Origin: Symbiodinium natans
Lineage: Eukaryota > Sar > Dinophyceae > Suessiales > Symbiodiniaceae
Direction of reading: 5' to 3'
DNA: 64,000 nt
NCBI GenBank assembly: GCA_905221605.1
Contig: CAJNDS010002469.1
Location: 1 to 64,000, forward strand
Within the stretch, counting starts at the first letter, position 1. Each line of letters begins with the position of its first letter. The notes beneath the pieces were generated by a model. The model saw only the letters and a program-made list of their open reading frames with translations, did not search any database and was not told the origin of the DNA. Position numbers and translations under genes: made by a program. Shown piece after piece: positions 49,456-62,200 of the stretch.

Positions 49456-49514
49456 TACCCTAAACCCTAAACCCTAAACCCTAAACCCTAAACCCTAAAC
49501 CCTAAATCTTCAAG

Positions 49515-52500
49515 TTTCTGGAGCCGCAAGGGTGCGCAAACCTGTGGCTCTCAGCTTCCAAGGCTAAGGACCTCCAAGGACGGCTGAGGAGCTGTGATCC
49601 GGGAAGAAAGGTGTGCCTTGCGGACGGGGTTTAGGGTTTAGGGCTTAGGGTTTAGGGTTTAGGGTTTAGGGTTTAGGTTTAGGGTTTAGGGTGTAGGGTG
49701 TAGGGTGTAGGGTGTAGGGTGTAGGGTGTAGGGTGTAGAGTTCAGGTATGGTGTACCCAGCATGCTACATCCAGGGGGAGGAAGAAGGGAGAGGAGTGGA
49801 AGGACAAGGCTGAAGATGGGTATTTTAGGATGTCAGGGAACAGGTTTTTGGGTTTTGTTACATGGGGGTTTCCTCCGAAAATTTGGGTGCCGTTTTGGGG
49901 TCCTCGCTCTGGCAGTATTTTGATTATCAGAAGGGATTCCTGCCATTTGGGGAGGACTTTGTTTGTGCGTTCTCCAATCACTAGTTCGTCCGTATCGTTC
50001 TGGCAATCGACTCTTCATCGAGGCTGGGGCCATGGAAAGGTTAACCGCTCCCTCTTCCCCGAAGACCCTATAAAATGCACAAGGAACGCGTGAAAGCCCA
50101 ATAAAAATAGAGTTCATGTCATGAGGGCTTTGTGAGGCAGTTTCTTGGACTTTTAATACGGGCCAGTAAAGAAACTTACGAAAAACGGCCCGTACATGGC
50201 TCCTGCTATACAAGAATGGTTTAGGGTTGAGGGACCCTAAGCCCTAAACTCGAAACCCTATATAAGGGGTTTTAGGGTTCAAAGGAGGTTTTGGGTTTAG
50301 GGCCAGGGCTTAGGGGGTTTGAGGGTCTGGGGGGTTTGATGTTTTAATGGGTTTTGGGTTTTAAGGTGGTTTAGGGTTTCAAGAGGTGTTTGCTTTAGGG
50401 TTTTAAGTGGGTTTTGGGTTTTAAGGTGGTTTAGGGCTTTCGGGGGCTTAATGGGGTTTAGGTTTTTCGGGGGCTTAAAGGGGTTTAGGGTTTAGAGTTT
50501 AGGAGATCACAGCTGCGCGAATTGTTCTTCTTCTTCTTGTTTGACTATGCTCCAGGTATATGACTCTATGATGATGACCCTAAACCCCAAACCTTAAACC
50601 CTAAACCCCCCAACCCTAAACCGTAGGCCCCGCTGGGATGGTCTCTTTTCTTGGTTGCTATGCCGTGGCACCCTGGCCACAAACGGTGAGGTTTAGGGTG
50701 TAGCGTGTAGGGTGTAGGGTTTAGGGTTTAGGGTTTAGGGTTTGGGGTTTAGGGTTTAGGGTTTAGGGTTTAGGGTTAGCTATCCGCCACCTTCGTACGC
50801 GAGAGTTATGAAATTCCAATGTGCGTGGCAGGCCCGAAATGCCAGCCTCTTGCCGAAGCTCGCTGAGCTGGGCAGATCTGAGTGCGCTTCACGTGGGGTT
50901 TAGGGTTTAGGGTTTAGGGTTTAGGGTCATACGGCTTCAGGTTTAGGGTTTAGGACTCAAGGCTTCAGGTTTAGGGTTTAGAGCTTGTATCTGCCACCCT
51001 CGAGCCCTATAAGTTCGCATGCGAAGGCCTTCATGTCAATATGAACCCCAAAACCTGCAGGTCGTGGGGAAGTCGTCAGACATCGCTGAGGCTTTTTTTA
51101 GCAGGGTCTAATGTTGTGTTTGGTGTTCAAAGTTGGGGTTTGAGGCTGCGGTTTGGGTTTAGGGTTTAGGGTTTAGGGTTTAGGGTTTAGGGTTTAGGGT
51201 TTAAGGCTGCCCTGTCATCGCTTCAGTTTGTAAGCTGCAGATAGCCGCTCCATGAAACATCCATGGCGCTTCAGCAGGTGTTGGCAAGCTAACGTGCAGT
51301 CATCTAATTCCCTATATTGCCGTAAAACCCTAAACTGACCCTGAAGCCTAAGCCCCTACAAACCCTAAACCCTGAACCCTAAACCCTAAACCCCAAGCCC
51401 CAAGCCCTTAAGCCCTTAAGCCCTTAAGCCCTTAAGCCCTTAAGCCCTTAAGCCCTTAAGCCCTTAAGCCCTTAAGCCCTTAAGCCCTTAAGCCCTTAAG
51501 CCCTTAAGCCCTTAAGCCCTTAAGCCCTTAAGCCCTTAAGCCCTTAAGCCCTTAAGCCCTAAACCCGATCTGGGAATTGCGAGCATCAGGTGTCAGACTC
51601 GCCCTGTTGCATTAAAACAATACCATTTGACATGACCCGGAACATAAGTTGCTAAAAACAATGGGGCTTACGAGGATATAGGGGTTGAGGGGTTTAGGGT
51701 TTAAAGGGTGGATTTAGGGGTTGAGGGGTTTAGGGTTTAAAGGGTTTAGGGTTTATGTTAGCTTGCCCAGGCGTGGCTGTAAGGTTTCCGATGGGCTTAG
51801 AGTGCACGGCCGCTTCTGTAGGTGGCCTGGCGGTGCAACATGTGTCGGCAAGGAGGTATGTGAAACAAAGCGTGCGCCCACCAGAGCCTTAAACCCTAAA
51901 CCCGAAACCCGAAACCCTAAACCCCAAACCCTAAACCCTAAACCCTAAACCCGAAACCCTAAACCCTAAACCCTAAACCCTAAACCCTAAACCCTAGGCA
52001 GCTACACTCCTTCGGTTCAGCCGTGAACTTGTCCCAATGGCTGCGGGGCCCAAGGGGCTGACATGTGCGGGCCCTCAACTCCTAAGCCCTAAACCCTAAA
52101 CCCTAAACCCTAAACCCTAAACCCTAAACCGGACACAAATCCAAACCGCACCTGGGTTTTATAGGGGACTTGTAGGGGATTTACAGGCGGTTTGTAGGGG
52201 ATTTTACAGGGTCTTGTAGGCTTTTGTAGGGTTTATAGGGTGTAGGGTTCAGGGCTTAGGGGAATCTTGCAGGCGTCTTTGTTCTACGAAGATCGCGTGA
52301 GCCCCCGCCATAGTGTCGACTTTTCGGGTCACAAGACGTTTACGGATGCAGCTGACCCCTCCGCCCTAAGCTTTCTTTGGTGAGCCTTTGCGCCCGGTCT
52401 GGGCATACGAATACGGTCCTGTCAAAGGGGCCCCGATTACCAGCAGGGTGCTGCATTGTCTAGGGGAAGCCGCAAAGGAACCCCAACTAAGCTACTTCAA

Positions 52501-52576
52501 AAGGGGCTACAGCCTACGGGCTAGTGTTTGGGGTGCAAAGGGGACGACAGAAGGGCTGCTGGTTTCTAAACCCTGA
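49515..52576 (+). CDS. Gene F: eight-exon gene (3' part), unknown function
   Basis: Exons: 49515-49610, 50627-50685, 50832-50892, 51061-51090, 51590-51639, 51771-51855, 52273-52379 and 52447-52576 (TGA), 206 codons in consistent phase. The exon at 52273 is open in one frame only (starts ASLFYEDRVSPRHSVDFSGH) and has donor GTGAGC; 51771 ends at GTATGT and carries a Cys-rich stretch (RGCKVSDG, RFCRWPGG). Other segments: FLEPQGCANLWLSASKAKDL; APLGWSLFLVAMPWHPGHK; VLHCLGEAAKEPQLSYFKRG. GC (51091) and GA (51640) donors are assumed for two short exons. The stop TGA is formed inside the downstream CCCTGAA/CCCTAAA repeat. The start exon is not identified and no domain is recognised. Confidence 0.42.
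49690..49740. repeat. (GTGTAGG)n array
   Basis: Seven to eight perfect copies of the 7-bp unit TGTAGGG, another homogenised variant, in gene F intron 1. Confidence 0.9.
51408..51556. repeat. (CCCTTAAG)n array
   Basis: About eighteen perfect copies of the palindrome-containing 8-bp unit CCCTTAAG, in the intron before gene F exon 51590. Confidence 0.92.
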
Positions 52577-53279
52577 ACCCTGAACCCTGAACCCTAAACC
52601 CTAAACCCTAAGCCCTAAACCCTAAGCCCTAAACCCTAAACCCTAAACCCGAAGCCCTAAACCCTAAACCCTCAACCCTAAACCCTAAACTTAAACGGGC
52701 TTCCCATTGACGTCCGTTTCCGCTGCCCTGATGGCCCGAACCATCGAGGCGCTCCAGGCAAAGGGGCACGCCGCCAGTTTTGATGCACATGGGGTGGTTT
52801 CATAGGGGGTGGCCAGCTTATCCACTCATGTCAGAGCATTTAGGGTTTCTTAACGTTGAAAAGACCATTCATTTCAGAGAGGGCGATCTGCTGCTTTTCC
52901 AAATCTTAAGACTCATCAGCTGCGAAGCTTTCGGAAGTTCGTCCTCTGGTTACTTAAGGTCTTCCTGGGTGGCGCGGTGCAAGCGGGGCCACCTCAAGGG
53001 CTTTCAGACCTCCAGGCAGAGGCCACACGCCCTGAGCCTCTACCAACCCTGCCGGGATCAGAGTCCTCCAACCCCCCGACTTGCCAGAAACGCACGCGAG
53101 ACACAACCAACACGCGCACTCGCAAACAGCTCATGGCAACAGCAGTGGTTTGAAATAAGCAGCTCTCCCCCAGGGCCTACAACAAAACACACAAGTAAGA
53201 AGAAGCAAAGGAGCAACGGGCGAGACCGAGAAGAATCACTGGGCCTTCTTTTGGGGACTCCCTGCGGCTATCCGACGCC
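52577..53279 (+). other. Spacer between gene F and gene B
   Basis: CCCTAAA array to 52690, then a repeat-free 580 bp leading to the gene B start. An ATG at about 52730 opens MARTIEALQ before a possible GC donor and could be an alternative first exon (compare MAQKKPPANIEAAL). A 186-codon frame (52780-53340) covers the rest, but its composition and overlap with the gene B start argue for untranslated leader/promoter. Confidence 0.35.
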
Positions 53280-56200
53280 ATGGCGCAGAAGAAGCCGCCG
53301 GCGAACATCGAGGCGGCTTTGGGGTGTCGCGTTGGGATGAGGGTTTGGGGTTTAGGGTTTAGGGTATCCCGAATTGAGGAAGCATGCGAGCATCTGAAAG
53401 CCAGGATCACACTTACAGGTCCATGGGTAGCTCGAAGTCGGGGTATTAGTAGGCAGAACCCCACTTTTTCCCGAATTGAGGCAAACATATACGGGGGACC
53501 CCCAATATAGATTCCGAAATAGTCGGATCCCCTATAAGAAGGAGCCCGAATAAGGTACCCCTAATTTCGGAAACACCATATCCCTGCAAGGTTGCAGGAT
53601 GTGAAGTCTGTCTCCCCCGCCTCTTCCCCGCCTCTTCCGCCCAAAGAAGCACAGCACATCCATGCATCTGACGGGGCTGAAGGGTTATCGTCCTTCTTGC
53701 TGTCTAGGTAGGCCCGTGGGGCATCTTATATTTTGCCCTTTTTTGAGGTTCAAGAGGGTCATAGTCGGTTTAAGGGCCATCCTAACCCCTGTCTCCAGCA
53801 AGTTCTACACGTGCTCCGGCAAGCACAGCGACTAACAGTCCTTAATAGGGATTACTGTACCCCCTACTAAACTCCCTTTGAAAAAACTGCTAGAAAAATA
53901 AAAAGATCATTCCAATACCCTACTCCCTAACCCTGACGGTCTCTTGCCATAAGCTGACAAGTTGCAAACCCCCTTCTTCGGCAATCCATTCTGGAAGCAG
54001 ATGCGCATCCCCCGGGGCTTAGGGTTCTGGGGTTAAGGGCGTTTAGGGCTTAGGTAGCCTAGGGTGTACTAGGGTTTTCGGAGTTTAGGGTCTAGGGTTT
54101 AGGGTGTAGGGGATGCAAAAGGGGTTTGGGTTATTTAGGTGTAAGTTTAAGAGAGCTGACGGGGCCGGGGTCCCTCGCCCCCCTACATGAAGGTTCAAGG
54201 ACTTGTAAGTATAGGGCCAGATCTACGCCTGCGGTTCTTTGGGACCTAAACCCTAAACCCTAGACCCTGAACCCTAAACCCTAACCCCTAAACCCTAAAC
54301 CCTAAACCCTAAACCTCAAGTTGTCTCGCCAGGCACCCAGGCAATTTCTTCAGACCCTGCAGCACATCTGTTCCTTGTTGGGGGAACAAAGCCCACGAAA
54401 TACAAGAGGGCGCCCTTTGAATTCTTAGGGACGTCGGGTACCTCGATTTTTTGACAATGTACTGCCGAACCCCATGCTCGCTCTGTCGCAGGAGTTCCTG
54501 TGGTACATGCACACCTTGCTTGTGAACGCAGGAGGTGCCTTGGTTGTGGGCCGTTTGCGTTTCCACGTGTGCTTCTTTTTTTGATTTGTTTGCGCAGTGC
54601 CTCAGCAGTGCGATGTCCCCACTTAAACCCTGATAGCCGGAAATGAGAATGGGAACACGTCAGGACAGAGTGGAGGTTGGGTTCAGGATTTCGGGGTTTC
54701 GGGTTGGGATTCCAAGGGATTTCTTGAACCTCTCAGGCCCCCAAGCCCTAGCCCTTAAACCCCTTGGGTAAAGGGCTGGGCTTTGGGGTGAGGGCATTAG
54801 GGTTTGGGGTTTAGGGTTTAGGGTTTAGGTTTAGGGTTTAGGGTTTAGGGTTTAGGGGGCAACTTAGGGCATTCAGGGCCTACAGAGAGGGCTTTCAGGG
54901 TGTTTCGGGCATTTGGGGTATCTTGGGTCCCCTAAAACCCCCAAACCTGCTCCTACATCGACTGTTCCCACCTAGCAACAAGCCACTTCGGCCGGCCAGT
55001 CGCCGGGCCTCGCAATCCTTGAATTAGGTTTAGGGTTTAGGGTTACGGTTTAGGTTTTAGGGTTTAGGGTCTAGGCTTTAGGCCACCCCTCCCCTCCCCT
55101 CCACCCCCGTCCCTCCCCACAAAAAGAACAGATAGACATTGCAACAAGATGAGGGAACGTGAACCAAGCGAAAAAGAAACAAATAAATAAACAGAATAAA
55201 TGTATATGTATATGTGTGTATATATATATATGTAATTTTTATTGTCTAAGTTTATGTATCCACATATTAGTTTATGTGTATAAAGATATAAGTGTTATTT
55301 TGTGTATATATTTAGGTTTATGTATATGTGCATGTATATATATATATATCTATGTATATCTAGATATATATCAACAACCACACAAGCTCAACTTGCGCAC
55401 CAACCCGCCCAGTGTTGGGTTTAGGGTTTGGGGTTTACGGTGTAGGGTTCAGGGTTTCGGGGTTAGGGTTTTCGGGTTTTAGGGCTTTTTAGGGTGTTAG
55501 GGCTTTTTAGGGTTTTTAGGGTTTAGGGTTTAGGGTTTTAGGGTTTTAGGGTTTTAGGGTTTTAGGGTTTTAGGGTTTTAGGGTTTTAGGGTTTTAGGGT
55601 TTTAGGGTTTTAGGGTTTTAGGGTTTTAGGGTTTTAGGGTTTTAGGGTTTTAGGGTTTTAGGGTTTTAGGGTTTTAGGGTTTTAGGGTTTAGGGTTTTAG
55701 GGTTTTAGGGTTTTAGGGTTTTAGGGTTTTAGGGTTTTAGGGTTTTAGGGTTTTAGGGTTTTAGGGTTTTAGGGTTTTAGGGTTTTAGGGTTTTAGGGTT
55801 TTAGGGTTTTAGAAGCCCGTCAGGTCCCCTGCAGCTGGACAAGTTGAAGGACGAGTGGCTGAAGTTCCATGGACACAAGCCCCTCGGGCTTTCAGCGAGG
55901 TGTTTGGGCGTCTCCTGAACAGGGTGTTTAGGGTTTGGGAAGGGTTTATAGAGAGTTTAGATATCCGTTGCGGATCTGCTTATGCAGGTTTACCTCTGGC
56001 TGTATCCAAAAAAAAACCTACATCTAACCCTGCGGAAAACATACTCACTCATGACCCAGTCCTAGTCCCTACCACCCTGAACCCCGAGCCCTAAGCCTGC
56101 ATTAGAACTGCCCATGAGCCTCTCCCATGTAAACCCTAGACCCTGATGGGGCCCCACGCCCCTGGGTAGATTCAGCTACTCTCCGGCGGAGGCTAACGAG

Positions 56201-59200
56201 CTGATAGGGGGTTTGGGGTGAAAAGGTTTTGGGTTTGAGCCCTCAAGTTTTCACAGCCCAAGTCCCTAAATAAACGAAGTAAACCCAATCTAAACCCAGC
56301 CTAACCCCTCAAGCTAAACCCCGCGAAGCCAAAAGCTCGAAGACCCCCAAAAATAGTTGTGCGGGCCGAACGCCCCTGCAACGCCATGTGAAGCAGGGTT
56401 GTTATTACTGTTTTTGGGTAAGTGCATATAAGGTTCTTTTTTAGTATTGGTGGGTGTATGCCTTGGGTGTCCTTTGGGGGGTACAAGAAATATAAACCCT
56501 ACTTCATATCGCCTGCAAGGACTTGGGGTTTGGGCAGTGGTTTCGGGTTTAGAGTTCAGGATTTTAGGGTTTTTAGGGTTGAGGCCTTTTTCGGGTTCAG
56601 GATATGCACGATTCCTGTGGGTCCCTAAACCCTAAACCCTAAACCCTAAACCCTAAACCCTAAACCCTAAACCCTAAACCCTAAACCCTAAACCCAGCAG
56701 GGTTGTCCCGCCAAGGTGCAACATCGAGAGGTTCCTTGTGGTGAACGAGGCTGGTATCGGGGCCACACTCAAGAGGCCGGGAAGCCCCAAAAGCCCTAAA
56801 CCCTAAACCCTAAACCCTAAACCCTAAACCCTAAACCCTAAACCCTAAACCCTAAACCCTAAACCCTAAACCCTAAACCCTAAACCCTAAACCCTAAACC
56901 CTAAACCCTACAGGAACCCGAAACCCAGCAAGAACCCTAAGCCATACTGGAATCCTACACCTTACTGTAAGGTACTGCTGTAGGGTGTAGCATGACTGTA
57001 ATACAGGAATCCTATACCCTACAGTAGTCCAACTTCCCTTGCTGCAGTAATCCCCTAACTCAGCCTAAACCCTTTTCAGGGTCCCAATGGGTCCCGGGTT
57101 GCTTTGAAAGCAACTATCCAACGCAACAAAAAGCTATTTTCCCCCTACGTTTTTGGGGATCCCAGTTGCTGCAGGGGTTTTCAGGGTTTGGTGTCTTTAG
57201 TGGTATAGGTACCCTTTACACAAAATATAGGTACCCTTATTGAACATACAGGTACCCTGAATAGAATATAAGTACACTTACAAAATGGTACCCTTAAATG
57301 TTTTAAGTACCCTGAATATCATATAGCTACCCTTAATAAAATACAGGCACCCTTAAAAGATGTAGGTACCCTGACTCAAATCTGGGGAACAAAGATCATG
57401 GCTTCCCCTACTACCCCCCCCTCTATACTACGCCCCTAGGTTCCCCGCTTGTTTTAACCTGAATCGGGCTTAAGTATTCCTAAGTAGCCTGAATTACGGG
57501 GGGAACCAGGCGGGGGGTAGTATAGAGGGGGGTAGTACCCCTAAACCCTAAACCCTAAACCCTAAACCCTAAACCCTAAACCCTAAACCCTAAACCCTAA
57601 ACCGCCCTAAGGGAACGAACAGCTCACGAGCGCAGGATCCCTCACGTCGTCAAGCTCGTGAACGAGTCGGGGACGATGTTTGTCAAGGCTGCGCAACCGG
57701 CAGGCCCGGGATTCAGTCTGAGTAGAACCCTAAACCCTAAACCCTAAACCCTAAACCCTAAACCCTAAATCCTAAAAACCCTAAACCCTAAACCCAGACC
57801 CTAGACCCTAGACCCTAGACCCTAGACCCTAGACCCTAGACCCTAGACCCTAGACCCTAGACCCTAGACCCTAGACTCCAGACTCCTAGACCCTAGACCC
57901 TAGACCCTAGACCCTAGACCCTAGACTCCTAGACCCTAGACCCTAGACCCTAGACCCTAGACCCTAGACCCTAGACCCTATAGACCCTAGACCCTTGTCA
58001 ACACATGATTTTCCTCCCTAAATCCTAGGCACCAGCCCTGTACAAGCCTTAACACTGACGGCAACCTGAACTGGCAATCTGAAGCACGCGACCTCGACTT
58101 GGAGCATCCGTCAGAGAGACCAAGACATTTTGGGAGACCGTGCGCCCGGAAGCGTTGTCCCGTCTGCGAGGGCAGGCGCACAAATCTTGGGTAGAGCCTG
58201 GCAATTTTGAGAAATGTCCTGCCGCCGAAGACTTCGACCCTAAGCCCTAAACCCTAAACCCTAACCCCCTAACCCCTAACCCCTAAACCCCAGCTGTTCA
58301 ATGTGGAACTGGCATGCTTCGGCCTGAGCGTGCACGCCGTTCCTTGAAGCTTTGGAAAGCGCTTCTTTAAAACTAAAGCAGACGAAGGCGCAGGAGCATT
58401 CCGCACTGTTAAGGAAGAGTACAAAACCCACTTTCTGCAACTAGAGCCCTCGAAGAATAGCGATTTTCTGCCCCCTACGGAATACCATGAATTCCCGCAC
58501 AAGCAGCATGTCCTGCACATTGGCCATACTACTTCGGTCCCTTCCGCACCACGGCGGAATACGCAGGAATACGCATCGTGCACCTAGTCCGTGAAAGAAC
58601 AAAGAACATGTAGGCTCATGATCAAGTACAGGGGTAGAACAAGCATAGTTTTGTAGAGTACACATGTATCTTCAAGTAGACTGCGGCGGCCGCGTACACT
58701 TCTTCTCCAGAGGGGATCTCTACTTTGCGGGAAATGCCTTAAAGGGCTGTCGCGGGATATACGTACCTAACTCCCTGTTGGAAGAATTTGGTTCGGGCCC
58801 AAAGTTGACCTTAGTCGCCTTAGTCATTCTGCAGCAACCTTGAAACCAACGGATGCTTTAGGGTTTAGGGTTTAGGGTTCAGGGTTTCGGGGACGGCACA
58901 CCAGGGCCAGGGGTTTATGGTGTGTCAAGAGAGGGCACACGTTCTGGTGTGAGAAACCTGCCTCGCTCGCGATGCTTGTTGGTTTAGGGTTTGGGGCGTT
59001 TAGGGTCTGTAGCGGCTATAGGGTTTATAGGGTTTATAGGGTTCAGAGGGTTTATAGGGTTTATAGGGTTTATAGGGTTTGTAGGGTTTGTAGGGTTTAT
59101 AGGGTTTTTATGAGGTTCATACGGTTTATAGGGTTTATAGGGTCTACATGGTGTACATGGCGTTCTTCGGGTTTATCGGCTTCATAGGGCTGAGGGTCGA

Positions 59201-62200
59201 CCTGAGTCCCTGCCCCTGCCCCTAAACCCTAGACCCTAAACCCTAAACCCGAAACCCTAAACCCTAAACCCTAAACCCGAAACCCCAAACCCTAAACCCT
59301 AAACCCTAAACCCTAAACCCCAAATCCTTGTGCAGACATCGATCAAGCCCGGCTCATTGAGGAGGACGCTCGGGGTTGTGGAGGTTGTTTAGGGTTTAGG
59401 GTTTTAGGGTTTAGGGTTTAGGGTTTAGGGTGTAGGGTTTAGGGTTTAGGGTTTAGGGTTTAGGGTTTAGGCTCCAGGGTCCAGGGTTTGTGGTGTAGGG
59501 CTCAGGTTTTCGGGCTTAGGGTTTAAGATTTTAAACCCTAAACCGCCTAAACCCTTAACCCTTCAACCCTGAATCTGAAGTATTTATATAGCCCGAAACC
59601 CTAAAAAACACCTTAACAGGGCTTATGCCAGCCTCTGTAAGTGTAGATCCCACGGTCAACTTCGGAGAGCGTCCCGGAGGCGTTCAGCGACGGAAGCTGA
59701 AACTGATCCCTGCAGCCACGCGAAGTAGCAGTGCGTCTTTGTGCTCCGGGATGGACGCAGTTGAGAAGCTTGGAGACAGTTCCCGCTGTCTTGGAAGCAG
59801 CGACATGTCTGCCACAATGGTATTGCAAGGCCAAGGGTACTCAAGATAGTAGTGCCACAGGAGAAGTACACAAGCTTGTCCTGCCCTTTGCAGAAGGACT
59901 GGGAAATCCGACCATCGCATTCTCCCAAGTGTGCCTACTGTCACGGACCTCGAACACGGCGGACTCGAAGCACACTACTTCGCAATTTGCTGGCAGTACT
60001 GGGACGCCCAGAATAAGGTGGGGAGAGCCGTATTATACACACTTATAAGAAGCCCAAAGAATTGAAAGTAATGCTTATAATACCCTACTAAGGAGGGGTT
60101 CTTAAGCAAAGAGTATAAAGGTTCCTACAACGGACCCGATTTTGAAACCCCAAACCCTAAAAACTAAACCCTAAACCCTAAACCCAGGTTCAGAGCCTCC
60201 CTTTGAAGGTTTTGTTGCCGAGTTGCTCGGCGCTCGGACTTTCGGTTTCCAGTTTTAGCGTTTCATTTCGGGTTCGAGGTTTAGTTTGGGTTTTAGGGTT
60301 TTGGTGTTTTAGGGCTTCTGGGCGTAGGGTTTAGGGTGATCTTAAACTCTCAGTAGGGTTTAGGGTGATCTTAAGCTCCCTATAAACCCTACACCCTATC
60401 TAACCCCTACATCCTAAGCTGATCTTGGGCTTCAGCTGCAGCACCGCTTCGTTCAGCTTCGGCTTCCTCTTCAGGGTGTGTGAATCCCATTGCGCCCGCA
60501 AGATTCAGACACCCTAAACCTTAAACCCTAAACCCTAAACCCTAAACCCTAAACCCTAAACCCTAAACCCTAAACCCTAAACCCTAAACCCTAAACCCTA
60601 AACCCTAAACCAAAGGGAGCCCTAACTTTGAGAAGTACCCAAGTTGTGCAGCAAGTCAAGTAGAGCCCGGCTTCATCGCCATGAAACTCTTGTTTCGGGT
60701 TGAGGGTTTAGGGTGTCTGAATCGGAGACAGCCGTAGACATAGAACACTACGGCAGCGACATCGTCACCGATGAGCTGTACCTTCCCTAGCGTGAAGTAT
60801 CAACCGCAGGAAGAATCAACTGCAGGTGGCATATAGGAACTTGCTTCATAGAGGTTCAGGGTCTGCAGGGTCTGCAGGGCTTCGTGTGTGTTTAGGCTCT
60901 CCCCCCAAGGAGAAAGCCAAGAACTCGTGGGTGTAGTGTAAAGGGTTTAGGGTTACTGCAGCAGGACAAGACATACCGAAAACAGCTGGCCGCGCGAAAC
61001 GCCGAGAAGGCGGCGGGTTGGGCTCTTCGAGCTTTTTTGGGGTCAGTTTTTGGCTTGTAAGGGTTTAGGCATAGTCTTTAGGTTAAGAAGGGCTGGTTTA
61101 AAGATTGCCCTGGAGACTCCGATATAATTATCCCAAATCGAGCCCAAATTTGACCTAGGTTGCCCGGCTGTTGGGTGGTAAAACTTAAAGCCCTTACCCA
61201 GGCTAAGACCTCTTAAGGTAGGGTTCTCGTACTCGTTCCTAGTAAGAAAGTGCGGAATTAAAGGCCTTATCCCCTCTGGTTTCCTCGAGAACCCTCAACC
61301 CTAAACCCTAAGCCCTAAACCCTAAACCCCCAACCCCCTAAACCCTACACCCTACACCCTAAACCCTAAGCCCTCAGCCCTAAGCCCTAAACCTTAAACC
61401 CTAAACCCTAAACCTCGACTTTGACACAAGGTTGCCAAGTGCCTGGTGGTTCCAAGGCATGTTGCAACTGCCTGCAACACGTAGAATCGTAGGGCACGGC
61501 AAGAGATGCAGGAGCGTCCAGATCCAGATCCTGGACTGTCACAGACAATTTTGTCCTCTCCCCCCTGCCCCCCCCTCCCGCCCCGTCAGAGCGAATGGAG
61601 TCGAAGTTTGGTGTTGACCCTGGCCCTTGAACTCTGAACGTAAAGCATGCAAAACGCAACCCAAACAAGATAAACTAGCCTGAGCCTCGAGGAGCAATGC
61701 CTCAATAGCAGTATAGAAGCCCAAAACAGACCCTAAACCATCCCCCCCCTAGCTCCCTGTGATCGATTCCTCAACTCCACAGACATTGAGGCTGCAGCTG
61801 TGGGCACGTCGAAGGCACCGGGATCATCAGGGTTTAGGGTTTAGGGTTTGGGGTTTGGGGTTCAGGGTTTAGGGTTTCGGGTTTAGGGTGTTGTCAGCAA
61901 GCCTGGCAAGGCATGGTCTCGCCCTGTGCGAATTGGAGAACCAAGCAGCCCTAAAACCCTAAAACCCCGAAACCCGAAACCCTAAACCCTATAAACCCTA
62001 AAACCCTAAAACCCTAAACCCCAAACCCTACACTCCAACCCCGTTAAACCGCTTACACCCTGGACGCCTAACGGGCGCAACGAACTGCACGCCCAAATCT
62101 CGCATCCCAACACCCTTTTTCCCCCCCCCCCCGAAACCAGCCAGAAGATCACTAAAATCCCAAAACTAACAACCCTGAACCCTAAACCCCCCCAAGCCGT

